Notes: generated by a model from the letters alone, not told the origin. 64,000 bases of DNA from Mucilaginibacter pedocola (GCF_002013915.1 NZ_MBTF01000001.1:806001-870000); one strand, 5' to 3'. Positions 1-8,780 are shown, counted from the stretch's first letter. Numbers and translations are program-made.

Positions 1-800
1 GCATTACCGCAAGCAACCTGCACATGCGGCTGGAACTTTACGCGGGCAAAGATGAAATTGCCGAGCTTACCCAAACCTTTAATGATATGCTCGACAGGCT
101 GGAGACCGCCTTCGAAACACAGAACAATTTTGTGAGCAATGCCTCGCACGAATTACGCACCCCACTTGCTGTAATAAAAGGCGAAGCCGAACTTGCGCTA
201 AAGCAGTTGAACACACCCGGTGCCGATGCTAAAAAAACCCTGAACGAGATATTAATTGGTGCACAAAGCCTGCAGGATATTCTAACCAGTTTATTAGGGT
301 TAGCTCAAACCGGGTTCGATGGTAAAAAACAAAGCTGGGAGCAAATACGTGCCGACGAGTTGGTTTGGATGATCAAAGAATCGGCAGATAACATTATCCC
401 CGAGAATAATATAAATATCGATCTGGCAGCATTGCCCGAGGATGAAAACCGCCTGGTTATTATGGGTAATATTAACCTGCTGCGGTTGGCGCTTAGCAAC
501 ATAGCCTTAAATGCCTGCAAGTATTCGGATAATAAACCTGTAACCATCTCTATATTTGCCGAGAATAAAAGTGTTATTATCAGCATTAAAGACGAAGGTA
601 TTGGCATACCCGAGGGCGATGTGCAGCATATCTTCGAACCATTCTTCCGGGCATCTAACACCGGCAAGTTTGAAGGGCATGGTGTTGGGCTGCCACTGGC
701 GCTAAATATTGTAAGGCTCCACAAAGGGAGTATAGCTATTGCATCTAAAGTGGATAAGGGGACTACTATAAGGGTGATGTTGCCGGTGTACGCAGGGTAG
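1..800 (+). CDS. Sensor histidine kinase, C-terminal part (cut by window start)
   Basis: The reading frame is open from the first bases, so the N-terminal sensor and membrane segments lie outside the window. What remains starts in the end of a HAMP-type linker (DEIAELTQTFNDML), then a dimerisation/phosphoacceptor helix with the H-box SHELRTPL (His codon near 147), followed by an HATPase_c domain with N-box (NIALNACKYS), G1 (DEGIGIPEG), F-box (IFEPFFR) and G2 (GHGVGLPLA). All catalytic boxes are intact, so it should autophosphorylate and pass phosphate to a response regulator. The partner regulator is not visible and is probably upstream. The protein ends with TAG just before an inverted repeat. 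Family assignment is firm; the signal sensed is unknown. Confidence 0.93.
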   Translation, partial: ITASNLHMRLELYAGKDEIAELTQTFNDMLDRLETAFETQNNFVSNASHELRTPLAVIKGEAELALKQLNTPGADAKKTLNEILIGAQSLQDILTSLLGLAQTGFDGKKQSWEQIRADELVWMIKESADNIIPENNINIDLAALPEDENRLVIMGNINLLRLALSNIALNACKYSDNKPVTISIFAENKSVIISIKDEGIGIPEGDVQHIFEPFFRASNTGKFEGHGVGLPLALNIVRLHKGSIAIASKVDKGTTIRVMLPVYAG

Positions 801-821
801 TTTGATCTATATAAAATTTGC

Positions 822-917
822 TTGTCATCCTGAGCGATAGCGAAGGATCTGTTAGCCACAATGCATTAACCAATTTGCAAATCGGCGATCAGATGCTTCG
901 TCCCTCAGCATGACAAA
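822..917. repeat. Intergenic imperfect inverted repeat (TGTCATCCTGAG type)
   Basis: The left arm reads TTGTCATCCTGAGCGATAGC followed by GAAGGATCT. The right arm is its imperfect complement (AGATGCTTCG, then CCTCAGCATGACAA), leaving a loop of about 40 nt. Arms that start with TGTCATCCTGAGCG are a widely dispersed intergenic repeat in many bacterial genomes. It lies downstream of the kinase gene and could act as a transcript end or mRNA stabiliser, which is inference. Confidence 0.7.
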
Positions 918-1058
918 GGCCCGATATTTCCAGCACCTTTTACAATATTCCTAATTGGTTTACAGATATTTAAAACTCTAATCAGTTTCTAATCTTCCTC
1001 TTATATCGTTCTAATGGCCGGTGCCGAATATTGTATCAAACAATAAATAAGCATTACC

Positions 1059-1559
1059 ATGAAAACAACAAACATCCTAATCCCAACCGATTTTAGCTTA
1101 GAGTCGTTACAGGCTGTACCAGCATTGATACAGCAGCAACCGGGGCAGAAGTTTAACATCACAATGGTAAATTTCCTTGGTTTGTCTGATTCTATTTCCG
1201 ACTTGCTGATGCTATCGCGCCGCAGCCGCGAATACGAATATGTTACACAAGAGTTTTTAGACGAGCTTACTCGCCTAAGCCGCGAATACGGCGAATACAT
1301 TGAAAGCCTGCAAACGGAGTTTTTTTACGGCAACACCGTGGCGCTTTTCAAAAACTACCTGGAGGCAAGGGATATAAACCAAATTGCACGCCTTAAACAG
1401 TTTAGCTACATTAAGCTTACACCAATGAGCAACGAGCCGGACGCGTTTTTAGACCGTGCCAAATGCCCGATAGTTGACCTGATACCTTACATTACGGTAC
1501 AGCCAACAAAAATTAAAGCGCTGCACAGCACCGACCAGTTAGAGCTTGAGCAGGTGTAA
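1059..1559 (+). CDS. Divergent universal-stress-protein-like protein
   Basis: 166 residues. The N-terminus (NILIPTDFSLESLQAV) matches the first strand and loop of the universal stress protein fold, which usually begins with a hydrophobic strand, PTDFS and an Ala-rich helix. A later segment (DAFLDRAKCPIVDLIPY) resembles the end of a Usp domain, where a strand follows 'CP[IV]'. The glycine-rich ATP-binding signature typical of ATP-binding Usp proteins is not evident, so it is probably a degenerate, non-nucleotide-binding member. It is cytoplasmic (no signal peptide or membrane segment). The bestrophin gene starts 32 nt downstream on the same strand, so the two may be cotranscribed. Function unknown. 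Confidence 0.6.
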   Translation: MKTTNILIPTDFSLESLQAVPALIQQQPGQKFNITMVNFLGLSDSISDLLMLSRRSREYEYVTQEFLDELTRLSREYGEYIESLQTEFFYGNTVALFKNYLEARDINQIARLKQFSYIKLTPMSNEPDAFLDRAKCPIVDLIPYITVQPTKIKALHSTDQLELEQV

Positions 1560-1591
1560 GCTATTGTTGCACATCTTTAAACATTACACCT

Positions 1592-2518
1592 ATGTTACTC
1601 AAAGATAATATCCCTGTAAAATACGTGGTAGGCAAAATAAAAGGCGAGTTGTTGCTGGTGGCCGCATACGCTGTATTAATAGCTGCGTTCCACCATTATT
1701 TCCCAACGCTGCGTATATCCATACCCATAGCGGTGCCTTCTATACTGGCAACTATTATATCGTTGCTGCTGGCCTTCCGCTCTAACCAGGCGTATGACCG
1801 TTGGTGGGAAGCCCGTGGCATTTGGGGGGCCATTGTTAACGATTCGCGTTCGCTTACCCGCCAGCTTATCACTTTTTTGGATAGCGGTAACGAAGAAGCC
1901 GAGCATTTTAAAAACCGATTTGTTAAAAGGCAAATAGCCTGGTGCTACGCGCTAAGCCAATCGTTAAGGGGGCAAAATGCTTACGTACGCAGTGCCGAGC
2001 TGTTGGTAGACGAAGAAGTGAAATTTACACGCAGGTACTCTAATATGCCCAACAGCCTGATGAAGTTACATGGCTTGGATACCCGCTTGGCTTACAAAAA
2101 TGGATGGCTTACCGATTACCAGCAGGTGGAAGTTGACCGTACGCTAACCCGCCTTTGCGATGCCATGGGTAAATGCGAACGCATCAAAAACACGGTGTTT
2201 CCGTCTACCTATAGTTTGTACATCCATTTTTGCTTGTACTTATTTATTATGCTGTTGCCATTTGGGTTGATAGAGTATTTCGGCCTGTTTGAGGTACCGC
2301 TGATCATTGCTATAGCTGCTGCATTTTTACTTGTAGAGAAAATGGCGATCCATTTGCAGGATCCATTTGAGAATAAACCAAGCGATACGCCCACAACAGC
2401 CATATCGCAAACCATTGAACGCGACCTGAAACAAATGTTAAACGACAGTAACCTGGAGGCCGTGTCTCTCCCCAACAAAACAGTGAGAGACGAGGCTAAA
2501 GTGTTTTACATCCTTTAA
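1592..2518 (+). CDS. Bestrophin family ion channel (UPF0187)
   Basis: 308 residues with several hydrophobic membrane helices (about 16-35, 45-62, 205-225 and 230-250). The segment around residue 60 (LLLAFRSNQAYDRWWEARG) is the hallmark of bacterial bestrophin homologues, pentameric anion or cation channels. Length and layout are typical of the family. The extreme C-terminus (last 20 or so codons) is encoded by the first unit of a tandem repeat array that continues for 550 nt downstream, and the gene's own terminator is part of that unit. Ion selectivity cannot be read from the sequence. Confidence 0.88.
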   Translation: MLLKDNIPVKYVVGKIKGELLLVAAYAVLIAAFHHYFPTLRISIPIAVPSILATIISLLLAFRSNQAYDRWWEARGIWGAIVNDSRSLTRQLITFLDSGNEEAEHFKNRFVKRQIAWCYALSQSLRGQNAYVRSAELLVDEEVKFTRRYSNMPNSLMKLHGLDTRLAYKNGWLTDYQQVEVDRTLTRLCDAMGKCERIKNTVFPSTYSLYIHFCLYLFIMLLPFGLIEYFGLFEVPLIIAIAAAFLLVEKMAIHLQDPFENKPSDTPTTAISQTIERDLKQMLNDSNLEAVSLPNKTVRDEAKVFYIL

Positions 2519-2538
2519 CTCGGTTTTAATTTCAATGT

Positions 2539-2575
2539 AAAGGCCTTCCTTGGGGGCTTGGAAGGCCTTTTTTTA
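2539..2575 (+). terminator. Rho-independent terminator of bestrophin gene / unit 1
   Basis: Stem AAGGCCTTCC and GGAAGGCCTT around a short TTGGGGGCTT loop, followed by a run of seven T. It lies 20 nt after the bestrophin stop codon. Confidence 0.85.
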
Positions 2576-2708
2576 AACTTAATTGAATGCGCTACCGGAA
2601 GCAAAAGTTAAACGATAGTACCCCGGCGGCCGTGTCTCTTTCTCCTTACAAAGCGGAGAGAGACGAGGCTAAGGTGTACATACTTTAACTCGGTATTTAA
2701 ATTCAATG

Positions 2709-2743
2709 TAAGGCCTTCCTTGGGGGCTTGGAAGGCCTTTTTT
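2709..2743 (+). terminator. Rho-independent terminator of tandem unit 2
   Basis: Same AAGGCCTTCC/GGAAGGCCTT stem as unit 1, followed by T6. No protein-coding gene precedes it, so it would end a short RNA or stop read-through. Confidence 0.8.
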
Positions 2744-2877
2744 AAACTCTTAATTGAGTTGCCCCGCAGACTTGAAAAATGTACGGTAGTACTGTCGCCG
2801 TGTCCTTCGCCCAAAATATTAGCGCGAGAGACGAGGCTAAGGTATTAAGTACTTTAACTCGGTCTTAATTTCAATAC

Positions 2878-2911
2878 AAAGGCGTTCTCAGGGGGCTGGA
2901 ACGCCTTTTTT
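2878..2911 (+). terminator. Rho-independent terminator of tandem unit 3
   Basis: Stem AAAGGCGTTC and GAACGCCTTT followed by T run. Compared with units 1-2, a C-G pair in the stem has become G-C with pairing kept. Confidence 0.8.
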
Positions 2912-3045
2912 AAACTCTTAATTGAGTTTGCCCCACGATCGGAAAAGTACGGTAGCACCGTCGCCGTGTCTTTCGCCCTAAATATTATGGCGAGAGACGA
3001 GGCTAAGGTATTACGTACTTTAACTCGGTCTTTAAATTCAATACA

Positions 3046-3078
3046 AAGGCGTTCTCAGGGGGCTGGAACGCCTTTTTT
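3046..3078 (+). terminator. Rho-independent terminator of tandem unit 4
   Basis: Same stem as unit 3 (AAAGGCGTTC/GAACGCCTTT) followed by T6. It abuts the 3' end of the convergent acetolactate decarboxylase gene and may serve both strands. Confidence 0.75.
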
Positions 3079-3856
3079 ATTTTATCTGCGTTTCTGCTTT
3101 TATAGCATCGCCCTTTTTAACAGTGCTAAAATCAAAGTTTTGATAGTATTTATCCTGCGGAATTTCGATGTTCATACCCGTAAGGTTAGCTATCTCTACC
3201 ATTACTTTTGCAACCTTCACATCAGTAACATGCCCGCCTTTGCTTTTATCTGCACTCAGGAAGTGAAAATGAAAATAGGCAATGGTAACGCTGCTTAAAT
3301 ACGCGGGCAGTTTAAAACCCATTAGCGTGCCCTTTACATTCTCCGTAGTAAAGAATTTCTGTTTGTCCAGCATGCTCGCCAGTGGTAAAAACGGTTCCGT
3401 AGTTACCGGCGGAAAGGCACGTGTTTTCACCAAAGCAAATTCACCGGTGATGCGTACGGCATAAAGGCCATTGGCTTTGGTTAGATATTGGTTTATCTGC
3501 GCGAAGGCATCTTTTTTATCGGCAGGCGTGTTAATGTAAAAAACGGTATCTGCTTTAAAGTTAGTTGATAATACCAATGGCACTTTAGCGGTATCGGCCA
3601 TAACGGTGGTTTGGCCTGTAGAGCGGCTTTGGTAGGCTTTACCATCCAGTATCATTAATTCGCCGTCAAGCATATCCGGAGCGCCAAGGCCAAAATCGCC
3701 ATGCGGTTTCATATCCTTTACGGTAAGCGTACCATGGTAAAGCCCGGCTAAAAAGGCATCGGCAATGCCGTACTGGTAAAATTGGTTGTACTGTTTCTTT
3801 TGGGCGCTGAGTTGCAGGCTTAGCAAACACAGCAGGCACGCGAATAAGGTTTTCAT
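3077..3856 (-). CDS. budA: Alpha-acetolactate decarboxylase
   Basis: 259 residues. The enzyme converts 2-acetolactate to acetoin. Residues 52-58 (HGDFGLG) and 63-76 (LDGELMILDGKAYQ) are the conserved core strands of the family. H196, H198 and H209 (FHFHFLSADKSKGGHV) match in spacing the three zinc-ligand histidines known in the Bacillus brevis enzyme. Residues 1-18 form a typical signal peptide ending near LSAQ, so the protein is probably exported to the periplasm. No acetolactate synthase gene is adjacent. The next gene is divergent. Length is normal and the identification is secure; the biological role (overflow acetoin production or detoxification) is inference. Confidence 0.92.
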   Translation of the reverse strand: MKTLFACLLCLLSLQLSAQKKQYNQFYQYGIADAFLAGLYHGTLTVKDMKPHGDFGLGAPDMLDGELMILDGKAYQSRSTGQTTVMADTAKVPLVLSTNFKADTVFYINTPADKKDAFAQINQYLTKANGLYAVRITGEFALVKTRAFPPVTTEPFLPLASMLDKQKFFTTENVKGTLMGFKLPAYLSSVTIAYFHFHFLSADKSKGGHVTDVKVAKVMVEIANLTGMNIEIPQDKYYQNFDFSTVKKGDAIKAETQIK

Positions 3857-3968
3857 GAGGGATGTAAAATATTGCGTAAGTTATTCATAAAACACACTTT
3901 ACACAACAAATTTACCGCGCCCCAAACATTTGTTAACAAACATTGTCCTTTACACTTTAAAGGAATAT

Positions 3969-5054
3969 ATGGATACAGCTACACCCAAACCGGCGCCACG
4001 CCCCAAACGCGAGTTAAATTATATACAAAAAGTATGGTATACCGTAGGTATAGTGGCCCTGCTGGTTATTGTGGTTTTAATAGCCCGGGTGGCCTTTAAT
4101 GTATTGTTGATGGTGCTCTCAGCAACGCTTATCTCCACATACTTTCATGGTTTGGGTAATATAATCCAACGCAAATTAAAATGCGGGCGCAAAGCGGCCA
4201 TGATACATTCGGTAGGCGGTTCGTTCACTATCATTGGTGTGCTTTTATGGTTTATGGGTACCAAATTACAGGCGCAGGTTGCGCAATTGAGCCATTCGTT
4301 GCCCGGCACTATTAATTCGGCACGGGCCAAACTTGCTGAAACACCCATAGGCCAGCAGGTGCTAACTTACCTTGATGATAATTCGGGCAAAATATTTATC
4401 ACCGCCCAACACTTCTTCAGTACCAGTTTTGGTGTGCTGGGCAACATTTATATCATCTTATTCCTGGGGATATTCTTTACCGTAAGCCCGTCTGTGTACA
4501 AAGACGGCTTTATGATCATCATCCCGCCTGAAAAAAAGGAGCTTTGGGCCTGCATTATGGACCGCATCAACTTTTCGCTTAAAGGATGGCTTAAAGGCAT
4601 GCTGTTATCAATGGTGCTGATATTTATTATGCTCACCATCGGGCTTACCATTATGGATATACCTGCTGTGTTGGTGCTGGCGCTTTTTGCAGGTATGCTG
4701 AAGATCATCCCCAACTTCGGGTCAATGGTAGCTATGATACCGGGCGTGTTGCTGGCGCTTACTGTGAGCACCAATACCGCCATTATTGTAGCGCTCATTT
4801 ACATGGTATCGCAAACCATTGTAAGCAATATTGTAACACCAATTATCCAAAATAAGATCATCAACCTCCCTCCCGCTTTAACCATCATCAGCCAGGTAAT
4901 AATGGGGACGCTATCGGGGGCATTAGGCATTATTTTGGCCGTGCCGCTATTGGCTATAGTAGTAATATTAGCCGACGAACTTTATGTTAAAAAAATAAAC
5001 GAAGGCAACCCAAAACCGGAGATAGATGCGAAGCATGTGCCACTGGCGGATTAA
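3969..5054 (+). CDS. AI-2E family transporter (PerM-like permease)
   Basis: 361 residues from the ATG at 3969. This start is preferred over the upstream one at 3930 because AAAGGA stands just before it and the first residues (MDTATPKP) begin a hydrophilic head like that of relatives. About eight membrane helices follow. A soluble stretch near 95-150 and the conserved C-terminal block PAVLVLALFAGMLKIIPNFG, then SQTIVSNIVTPIIQNKIINL, are typical of the AI-2E transporter/PerM family. Some relatives export autoinducer-2 and others act as Na+/H+ antiporters, so the substrate is undetermined. The gene stands alone; an inverted repeat separates it from the convergent cyclase gene. Confidence 0.9.
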   Translation: MDTATPKPAPRPKRELNYIQKVWYTVGIVALLVIVVLIARVAFNVLLMVLSATLISTYFHGLGNIIQRKLKCGRKAAMIHSVGGSFTIIGVLLWFMGTKLQAQVAQLSHSLPGTINSARAKLAETPIGQQVLTYLDDNSGKIFITAQHFFSTSFGVLGNIYIILFLGIFFTVSPSVYKDGFMIIIPPEKKELWACIMDRINFSLKGWLKGMLLSMVLIFIMLTIGLTIMDIPAVLVLALFAGMLKIIPNFGSMVAMIPGVLLALTVSTNTAIIVALIYMVSQTIVSNIVTPIIQNKIINLPPALTIISQVIMGTLSGALGIILAVPLLAIVVILADELYVKKINEGNPKPEIDAKHVPLAD

Positions 5055-5056
5055 TT

Positions 5057-5148
5057 GGAAGTCCGAAAGTCTGAAGTCCGCAGTCCAAAGAAGAAAAGAT
5101 TGATAAGAATGTTCGTCTTCTGACTTTCCGACCTCGGACTTCCGACTT
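5057..5148. repeat. Intergenic inverted repeat of AAGTCCGAAAGTC-type quasi-repeats
   Basis: The left arm is three imperfect copies of a GAAGTCCG/AAGTCTG unit. The right arm (TGACTTTCCGACC, then TCGGACTTCCGACTT) is the rough complement, with a loop of about 30 nt. It sits between two convergent genes, where it could act as a bidirectional terminator (inference). The same motif reappears at 15657-15692 and at the end of the symporter gene near 39690-39840. Confidence 0.75.
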
Positions 5149-5153
5149 AAAAC

Positions 5154-6197
5154 CTACTCCACCACCTCGTAAATGGTAACCATATTGGCTTTGTTCTTCA
5201 GCTTTACTTCGCCTATTTTTTGGCAATTGAACGATTCTTTTGCTTTCTCGTAAGTAGCTTCAGAAATAATGATTTGCCCGCCTTTTGCTGCCGATTGCAG
5301 GCGCTGTGCCATGTTCACGGCATCGCCTATTACGGTGTAATCCAAGCGTTTTAAAGAAGCAGAACCAATATTGCCCGATACCACTTCGCCTGAATTAATA
5401 CCGATGGCTACCTGTGGTTGGTATGTTTTATCGCCCGCAGTAACAGGCTGCATTTCGGCTATGTGAGAGCGGGCGGCTAATGCAGCATCAATTGCCCTAT
5501 CTAAATGGTATTCGCCACGGAAAACAGCCATTACGGCATCGCCCATAAATTTATCAACCAAACCGCCCTGGGCCACTATCTCTTTTACAATTTTATCGAA
5601 TATGTTGTTGATGAGCGTAACCACTGTATTAGCCGGAACGTTCTCAGTAATAGCGGTAAAACCACATACGTCAACAAACATCATGGTAGCCTCCAGCACC
5701 TCGTTTTTTAGCAGGCTGGTTTCAAACTCTTTATGCGTCATAAAGTTGAGAACGTTCTCGTCAACGTACATCTTCAGTATGTCGTTCTCTTTAATGGCTT
5801 TAATGGTTTCCTGCAGTTGCCTTACATGCTGTATGGTTTTTTCCATGGTAAGGTCAAGGTCCTCAAAGTCAACGGGCTTGGTCACAAAATCAAATGCGCC
5901 GCGGTTCATGGCCACGCGGATGTTTTGCAGGTCACCATATGCCGAAACCACTACTGCCTTCAGCATAGGGTTAGCTTCGGGCAGGCGGCTAAGCAGGGTA
6001 AGCCCATCCATTACGGGCATGTTTATATCGCTCAGGATAATATCCAGGTCGGGGTGCTCTTTTACTTTCTCGAGGGCTTCTTCGCCATTCTGGGCAAAAA
6101 CAAATTCGTAAACGTTCTCCCGTATCTTCTTGCGGAACTTCTGTTTTACCAGCAGTTCCAGGTCAGCCTCATCATCTACTACTAATATCTTGGCCAT
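5154..6197 (-). CDS. Response regulator fused to class III adenylate/guanylate cyclase
   Basis: 347 residues. Residues 1-125 form a receiver domain with acidic pair D8/D9, phospho-acceptor D57 (ILSDINMP) and the KP motif. A short helical linker follows, then from about 165 a class III nucleotide cyclase domain: metal-binding aspartates in MMFVDVCGFT and KFMGDAVMAVF, and a substrate/transition-state segment DYTVIGDAVNMAQRL. All key positions look present, so it should make cAMP or cGMP under control of phosphorylation. It is the last gene of a minus-strand operon: its ATG shares a base with the TAA of the preceding receiver gene (TAATG), implying translational coupling. The two upstream kinases are the likely phosphate donors. 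Confidence 0.92.
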   Translation of the reverse strand: MAKILVVDDEADLELLVKQKFRKKIRENVYEFVFAQNGEEALEKVKEHPDLDIILSDINMPVMDGLTLLSRLPEANPMLKAVVVSAYGDLQNIRVAMNRGAFDFVTKPVDFEDLDLTMEKTIQHVRQLQETIKAIKENDILKMYVDENVLNFMTHKEFETSLLKNEVLEATMMFVDVCGFTAITENVPANTVVTLINNIFDKIVKEIVAQGGLVDKFMGDAVMAVFRGEYHLDRAIDAALAARSHIAEMQPVTAGDKTYQPQVAIGINSGEVVSGNIGSASLKRLDYTVIGDAVNMAQRLQSAAKGGQIIISEATYEKAKESFNCQKIGEVKLKNKANMVTIYEVVE

Positions 6198-6580
6198 TAT
6201 TGCTCCGTAAAGGTTTTAAGTTTTTCTTTTAACAGGTTAAAATCAAGCGGCTTGGTCAAAAAGTCGTCGGCGCCTTTCTCCATGGCCTGGCGATGGTTCT
6301 CTTCGTCGCCATAGGCAGTTATCATCATTACTACAGGTGGCGGCGGGGTATCAAAATCTTCACGAATGTGCGTAAGCAATTCCAACCCGCTCATGCCCGG
6401 CATGTTAATGTCACTAAGAATGAGTACTACTTCTGATTGTTTATCGTGCAGGAAAGTAAGCGCTGCCTCGCCCGACTGGGCAAAATTAAATTCTATCTCG
6501 TTGTTGCGTATCTCTTTACGGAAACGCTGTAAAAAAAGCGGTTGTACATCCGCCTCATCATCTACTACCAGTATTTTCAT
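6197..6580 (-). CDS. Single-domain response regulator
   Basis: 127 residues from the ATG at 6580; longer starts would add an unrelated 25-residue head overlapping the kinase gene end. It is a CheY-like receiver only: MKILVVDDEADVQ with the acidic pair, ILSDINMPGMSG with the phospho-acceptor Asp, a Thr in MMITAYGD, and the KP motif (FLTKPLDF). There is no output domain. It resembles the receiver of the adjacent cyclase (DDEADV/DDEADL, SDINMP), suggesting duplication. It probably shuttles phosphate or acts by protein contact. It lies 22 nt after the sensor kinase stop in the same operon. Confidence 0.92.
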   Translation of the reverse strand: MKILVVDDEADVQPLFLQRFRKEIRNNEIEFNFAQSGEAALTFLHDKQSEVVLILSDINMPGMSGLELLTHIREDFDTPPPPVVMMITAYGDEENHRQAMEKGADDFLTKPLDFNLLKEKLKTFTEQ

Positions 6581-6602
6581 AAGCTGTGTAAATATAATTC
6601 TT

Positions 6603-8780
6603 TTAGGTTGTGGCGGGGATAGAAATTGTAAATTCGGTGTATTCGCCCTCCACACTGTCTATCTCAATTTTGCCATTGTGCGCCTTTACCACAATATCGT
6701 AACTTAATGATAAGCCCAATCCGGTACCCTCGCCTGTGGGTTTGGTGGTAAAAAAGGGCTGTAATATTTTATCGCGAATGGCTTCTGGAATACCTGTGCC
6801 GTTATCACGGACAGAAGCCCCCCAGCCCCCTGAAGGGGGAGTAAAAGTTTTTATGATAAGGATTGGCTTGTACCCGGCTCCCGCTGTTTTCTGCTTTTGC
6901 TGCATGGCGTAAAAGGCATTGGTGAACAGGTTGAGCAGTACCCGGCCTATGTCTTGAGGCACCACTTTTACCAATGGCAAACTATCGCCAAATTTGGTTA
7001 TCAGTTCCGCATTGAAGCTTTTGTCTTTTGCGCGCAGGCCATGATAGGCCAGGCGCAAGTACTCATCCGTAAGTTGGTTAAGGTTTGTGGGCTCTTTGGC
7101 GCTACTGCTGGCACGGCTATGCTGTAGCATGCCTTTTACAATGCCATCGGCGCGTTTACCATGATGCAATATCTTTTCCAGGTTTTGTTTTACATCGCCG
7201 GCTATTGCAATGGCTTCTTCTTTATCGCCATTGGTAAGTTCTATCTCCAGTTCATCTAACAGCTCGGCGCTTACTTCCGAGAAATTGTTAACGAAGTTTA
7301 GCGGGTTTTGTATCTCGTGCGCAATGCCGGCGGTTAACTCACCCAGCGATGCCATTTTTTCGGACTGGATCAATTGTGCCTGCGTTTGTTTCAGCTCATT
7401 TAACGACTGATGCAATTCGGCGGTACGTTCGGCCACCTGGTGCTCCAATACTTCTTTTTGCGATGCGATAAGTTGCAGGCGTTCTGCCTCAGCCTCCCTT
7501 TCGATGCGTTCTTTCTCCAGCGCTTCTTGCAGTACCTGTTTTTGCAGGGTTTGAAAACGTTGAATCATCTTCCACAAAAACAGTATCACCAACCAGTAAA
7601 AGCAAAGCAAGGTAATATCCGACCCACTGTCGTGAATAAACATCACGAACCAGTTGCGCGATGCGCCGCTGCCATAAGCAATATCGGCCACCAAATAAAT
7701 AAGGCCAATAACAAGAAATGGCAGCGCGGTAACCAGCTTAAACATTTTATCCTGCCTGCTGCGGAAGAGGCTGAATGACAATACGGCCAATGAGTTGAGG
7801 ATAAATACCGATACTATCGTTGATGTAATAATGGATACCCAGGCCATACCTATCCTTTGCGGCCATAGCATGATCAGGAAAGCGGGGAAGATGCAATAAC
7901 TAAGGTAATTGCTCCACTTATGCCATCGAGGAAAAAGGGCTGCCGAATCATAAAAATCTGACAAGAACTTCCATAAAAAGAAACCGGCGAACATAGCCAA
8001 TTCGGCATTGTAACGTGCCAATTCGGGCATCTCCCTTAAAAACACATCGGCTATAGGGAAGTTACCTGCCAGCAAGGTATAGCACAGGCCGAACAAGGCA
8101 AAGTACAGGTAAACCTTTTCGCGGCTTACAAAAAAGAAGAAAACATTCACCAGCGACGCCAATATCAGTATCCCGCATAAAAACGCAATAATGCTTATAT
8201 CAACAAGATGCCCCTCATAAAAATCGATGGCATCCTGCGCTTCGTTATGTAACAGTTTAAACACCGGCTGAGTACTGGTACGCCTTTCGAGCCGGAAGTT
8301 GATGTATTGCCTTTCGTAGAACGTGAGTTCTTCCCCCGGAGCCAAGGTGAATACCGCCCGCCGGAAGCGTTTAAGCCCCGAACGTTGCGAGAACGGTACA
8401 TTGTACCCGGTGGTTTTTTGTGTAACTCGCCCGGCACTGTCTATTGCAAAAACGTCGAAACGCGATATCGAGCTACCGATGGCCACATTAAGCGGTTTCG
8501 CCATGGAATTTTTGATGCGGTAATTGAGCCAGTAAACATTTATCGAAAAATCCTTCATACGGAAGAATTCTTCCTTCAACTGCGGGAAGGCCATTGCCCT
8601 TACCTGCTTTAAGGTAAGTTTTTCAGATGGGTCGGGCAGGATCTTATAGTACGGGCTATCGAGCCAATAGATGGATGCCGTGTCGGTTTTTATTTCGTAA
8701 ACAGGTGGTTGCCCTGTTTGCGCATGGGCACCGGCAGAAAGCAAGATGAAAAGTAAACAGAAATGTAAAAATATCTTCAT
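6603..8780 (-). CDS. 7TM (7TMR-DISM type) sensor histidine kinase
   Basis: 725 residues from the ATG at 8780, which gives a clean signal peptide ([20 protein letters not shown]). An extracytoplasmic N-terminal domain of about 160 residues with the 7TMR-DISMED2-like pattern is followed by seven hydrophobic helices (about 175-390). Next come a coiled coil ([14 protein letters not shown]..) and a kinase core with H-box [21 protein letters not shown]-box, G1 (RDNGTGIPE) and G2 ([13 protein letters not shown]). The kinase core is closely similar to that of the next gene upstream, so they are tandem paralogues with different sensors. Before the G1 box it carries an in-frame insert (TPPSGGWGA) encoded by a dispersed-repeat-like sequence; the paralogue has ordinary sequence there. 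Confidence 0.92.
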   Translation of the reverse strand: MKIFLHFCLLFILLSAGAHAQTGQPPVYEIKTDTASIYWLDSPYYKILPDPSEKLTLKQVRAMAFPQLKEEFFRMKDFSINVYWLNYRIKNSMAKPLNVAIGSSISRFDVFAIDSAGRVTQKTTGYNVPFSQRSGLKRFRRAVFTLAPGEELTFYERQYINFRLERRTSTQPVFKLLHNEAQDAIDFYEGHLVDISIIAFLCGILILASLVNVFFFFVSREKVYLYFALFGLCYTLLAGNFPIADVFLREMPELARYNAELAMFAGFFLWKFLSDFYDSAALFPRWHKWSNYLSYCIFPAFLIMLWPQRIGMAWVSIITSTIVSVFILNSLAVLSFSLFRSRQDKMFKLVTALPFLVIGLIYLVADIAYGSGASRNWFVMFIHDSGSDITLLCFYWLVILFLWKMIQRFQTLQKQVLQEALEKERIEREAEAERLQLIASQKEVLEHQVAERTAELHQSLNELKQTQAQLIQSEKMASLGELTAGIAHEIQNPLNFVNNFSEVSAELLDELEIELTNGDKEEAIAIAGDVKQNLEKILHHGKRADGIVKGMLQHSRASSSAKEPTNLNQLTDEYLRLAYHGLRAKDKSFNAELITKFGDSLPLVKVVPQDIGRVLLNLFTNAFYAMQQKQKTAGAGYKPILIIKTFTPPSGGWGASVRDNGTGIPEAIRDKILQPFFTTKPTGEGTGLGLSLSYDIVVKAHNGKIEIDSVEGEYTEFTISIPATT
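6815..6846. repeat. Dispersed C-rich/G-rich repeat inside the kinase gene
   Basis: The + strand reads GAAGCCCCCCAGCCCCCTGA followed by AGGGGGAGTAAAAG. This AGCCCCCTGAAGGGGG palindrome resembles a repeat usually found between genes in Bacteroidota. Here it lies inside the ATPase domain and is read in frame as TPPSGGWGA. Confidence 0.6.

Larger units (their letters stand above)
2437..3080 (+). repeat. Four-unit tandem array of structured, terminator-bearing units (~168 bp each)
   Basis: The block from the bestrophin 3' end through its terminator is present four times. The anchor CGTGTC occurs at 2461, 2631, 2799 and 2965, giving periods of 170, 168 and 166 nt. Each unit holds a hairpin (GTGTCTCT paired with AGAGAC, plus extra inner pairs), the constant string AGAGACGAGGCTAA, a linker ACTTTAACTCGGT and a rho-independent terminator. 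Units 3 and 4 resemble each other most. Stem bases differ between units but stay paired: the terminator stem is AAGGCCTTCC/GGAAGGCCTT in units 1-2 and AAGGCGTTC/GAACGCCTT in units 3-4. The inner 5' stem changes from TCTCC/GGAGA (unit 2) to TCGCC/GGCGA (unit 4). Paired changes suggest selection on RNA structure rather than simple decay. Confidence 0.85.

Noticed and set aside
1001..1300. Reverse-strand open frame over the Usp-like gene
   Set aside because: It is a shadow of the plus-strand gene and shows no protein-like features.
2608..3298. Short open frames within the tandem repeat array
   Set aside because: They cross hairpins and terminators, differ between units and lack conserved starts, so the units are treated as RNA-like.
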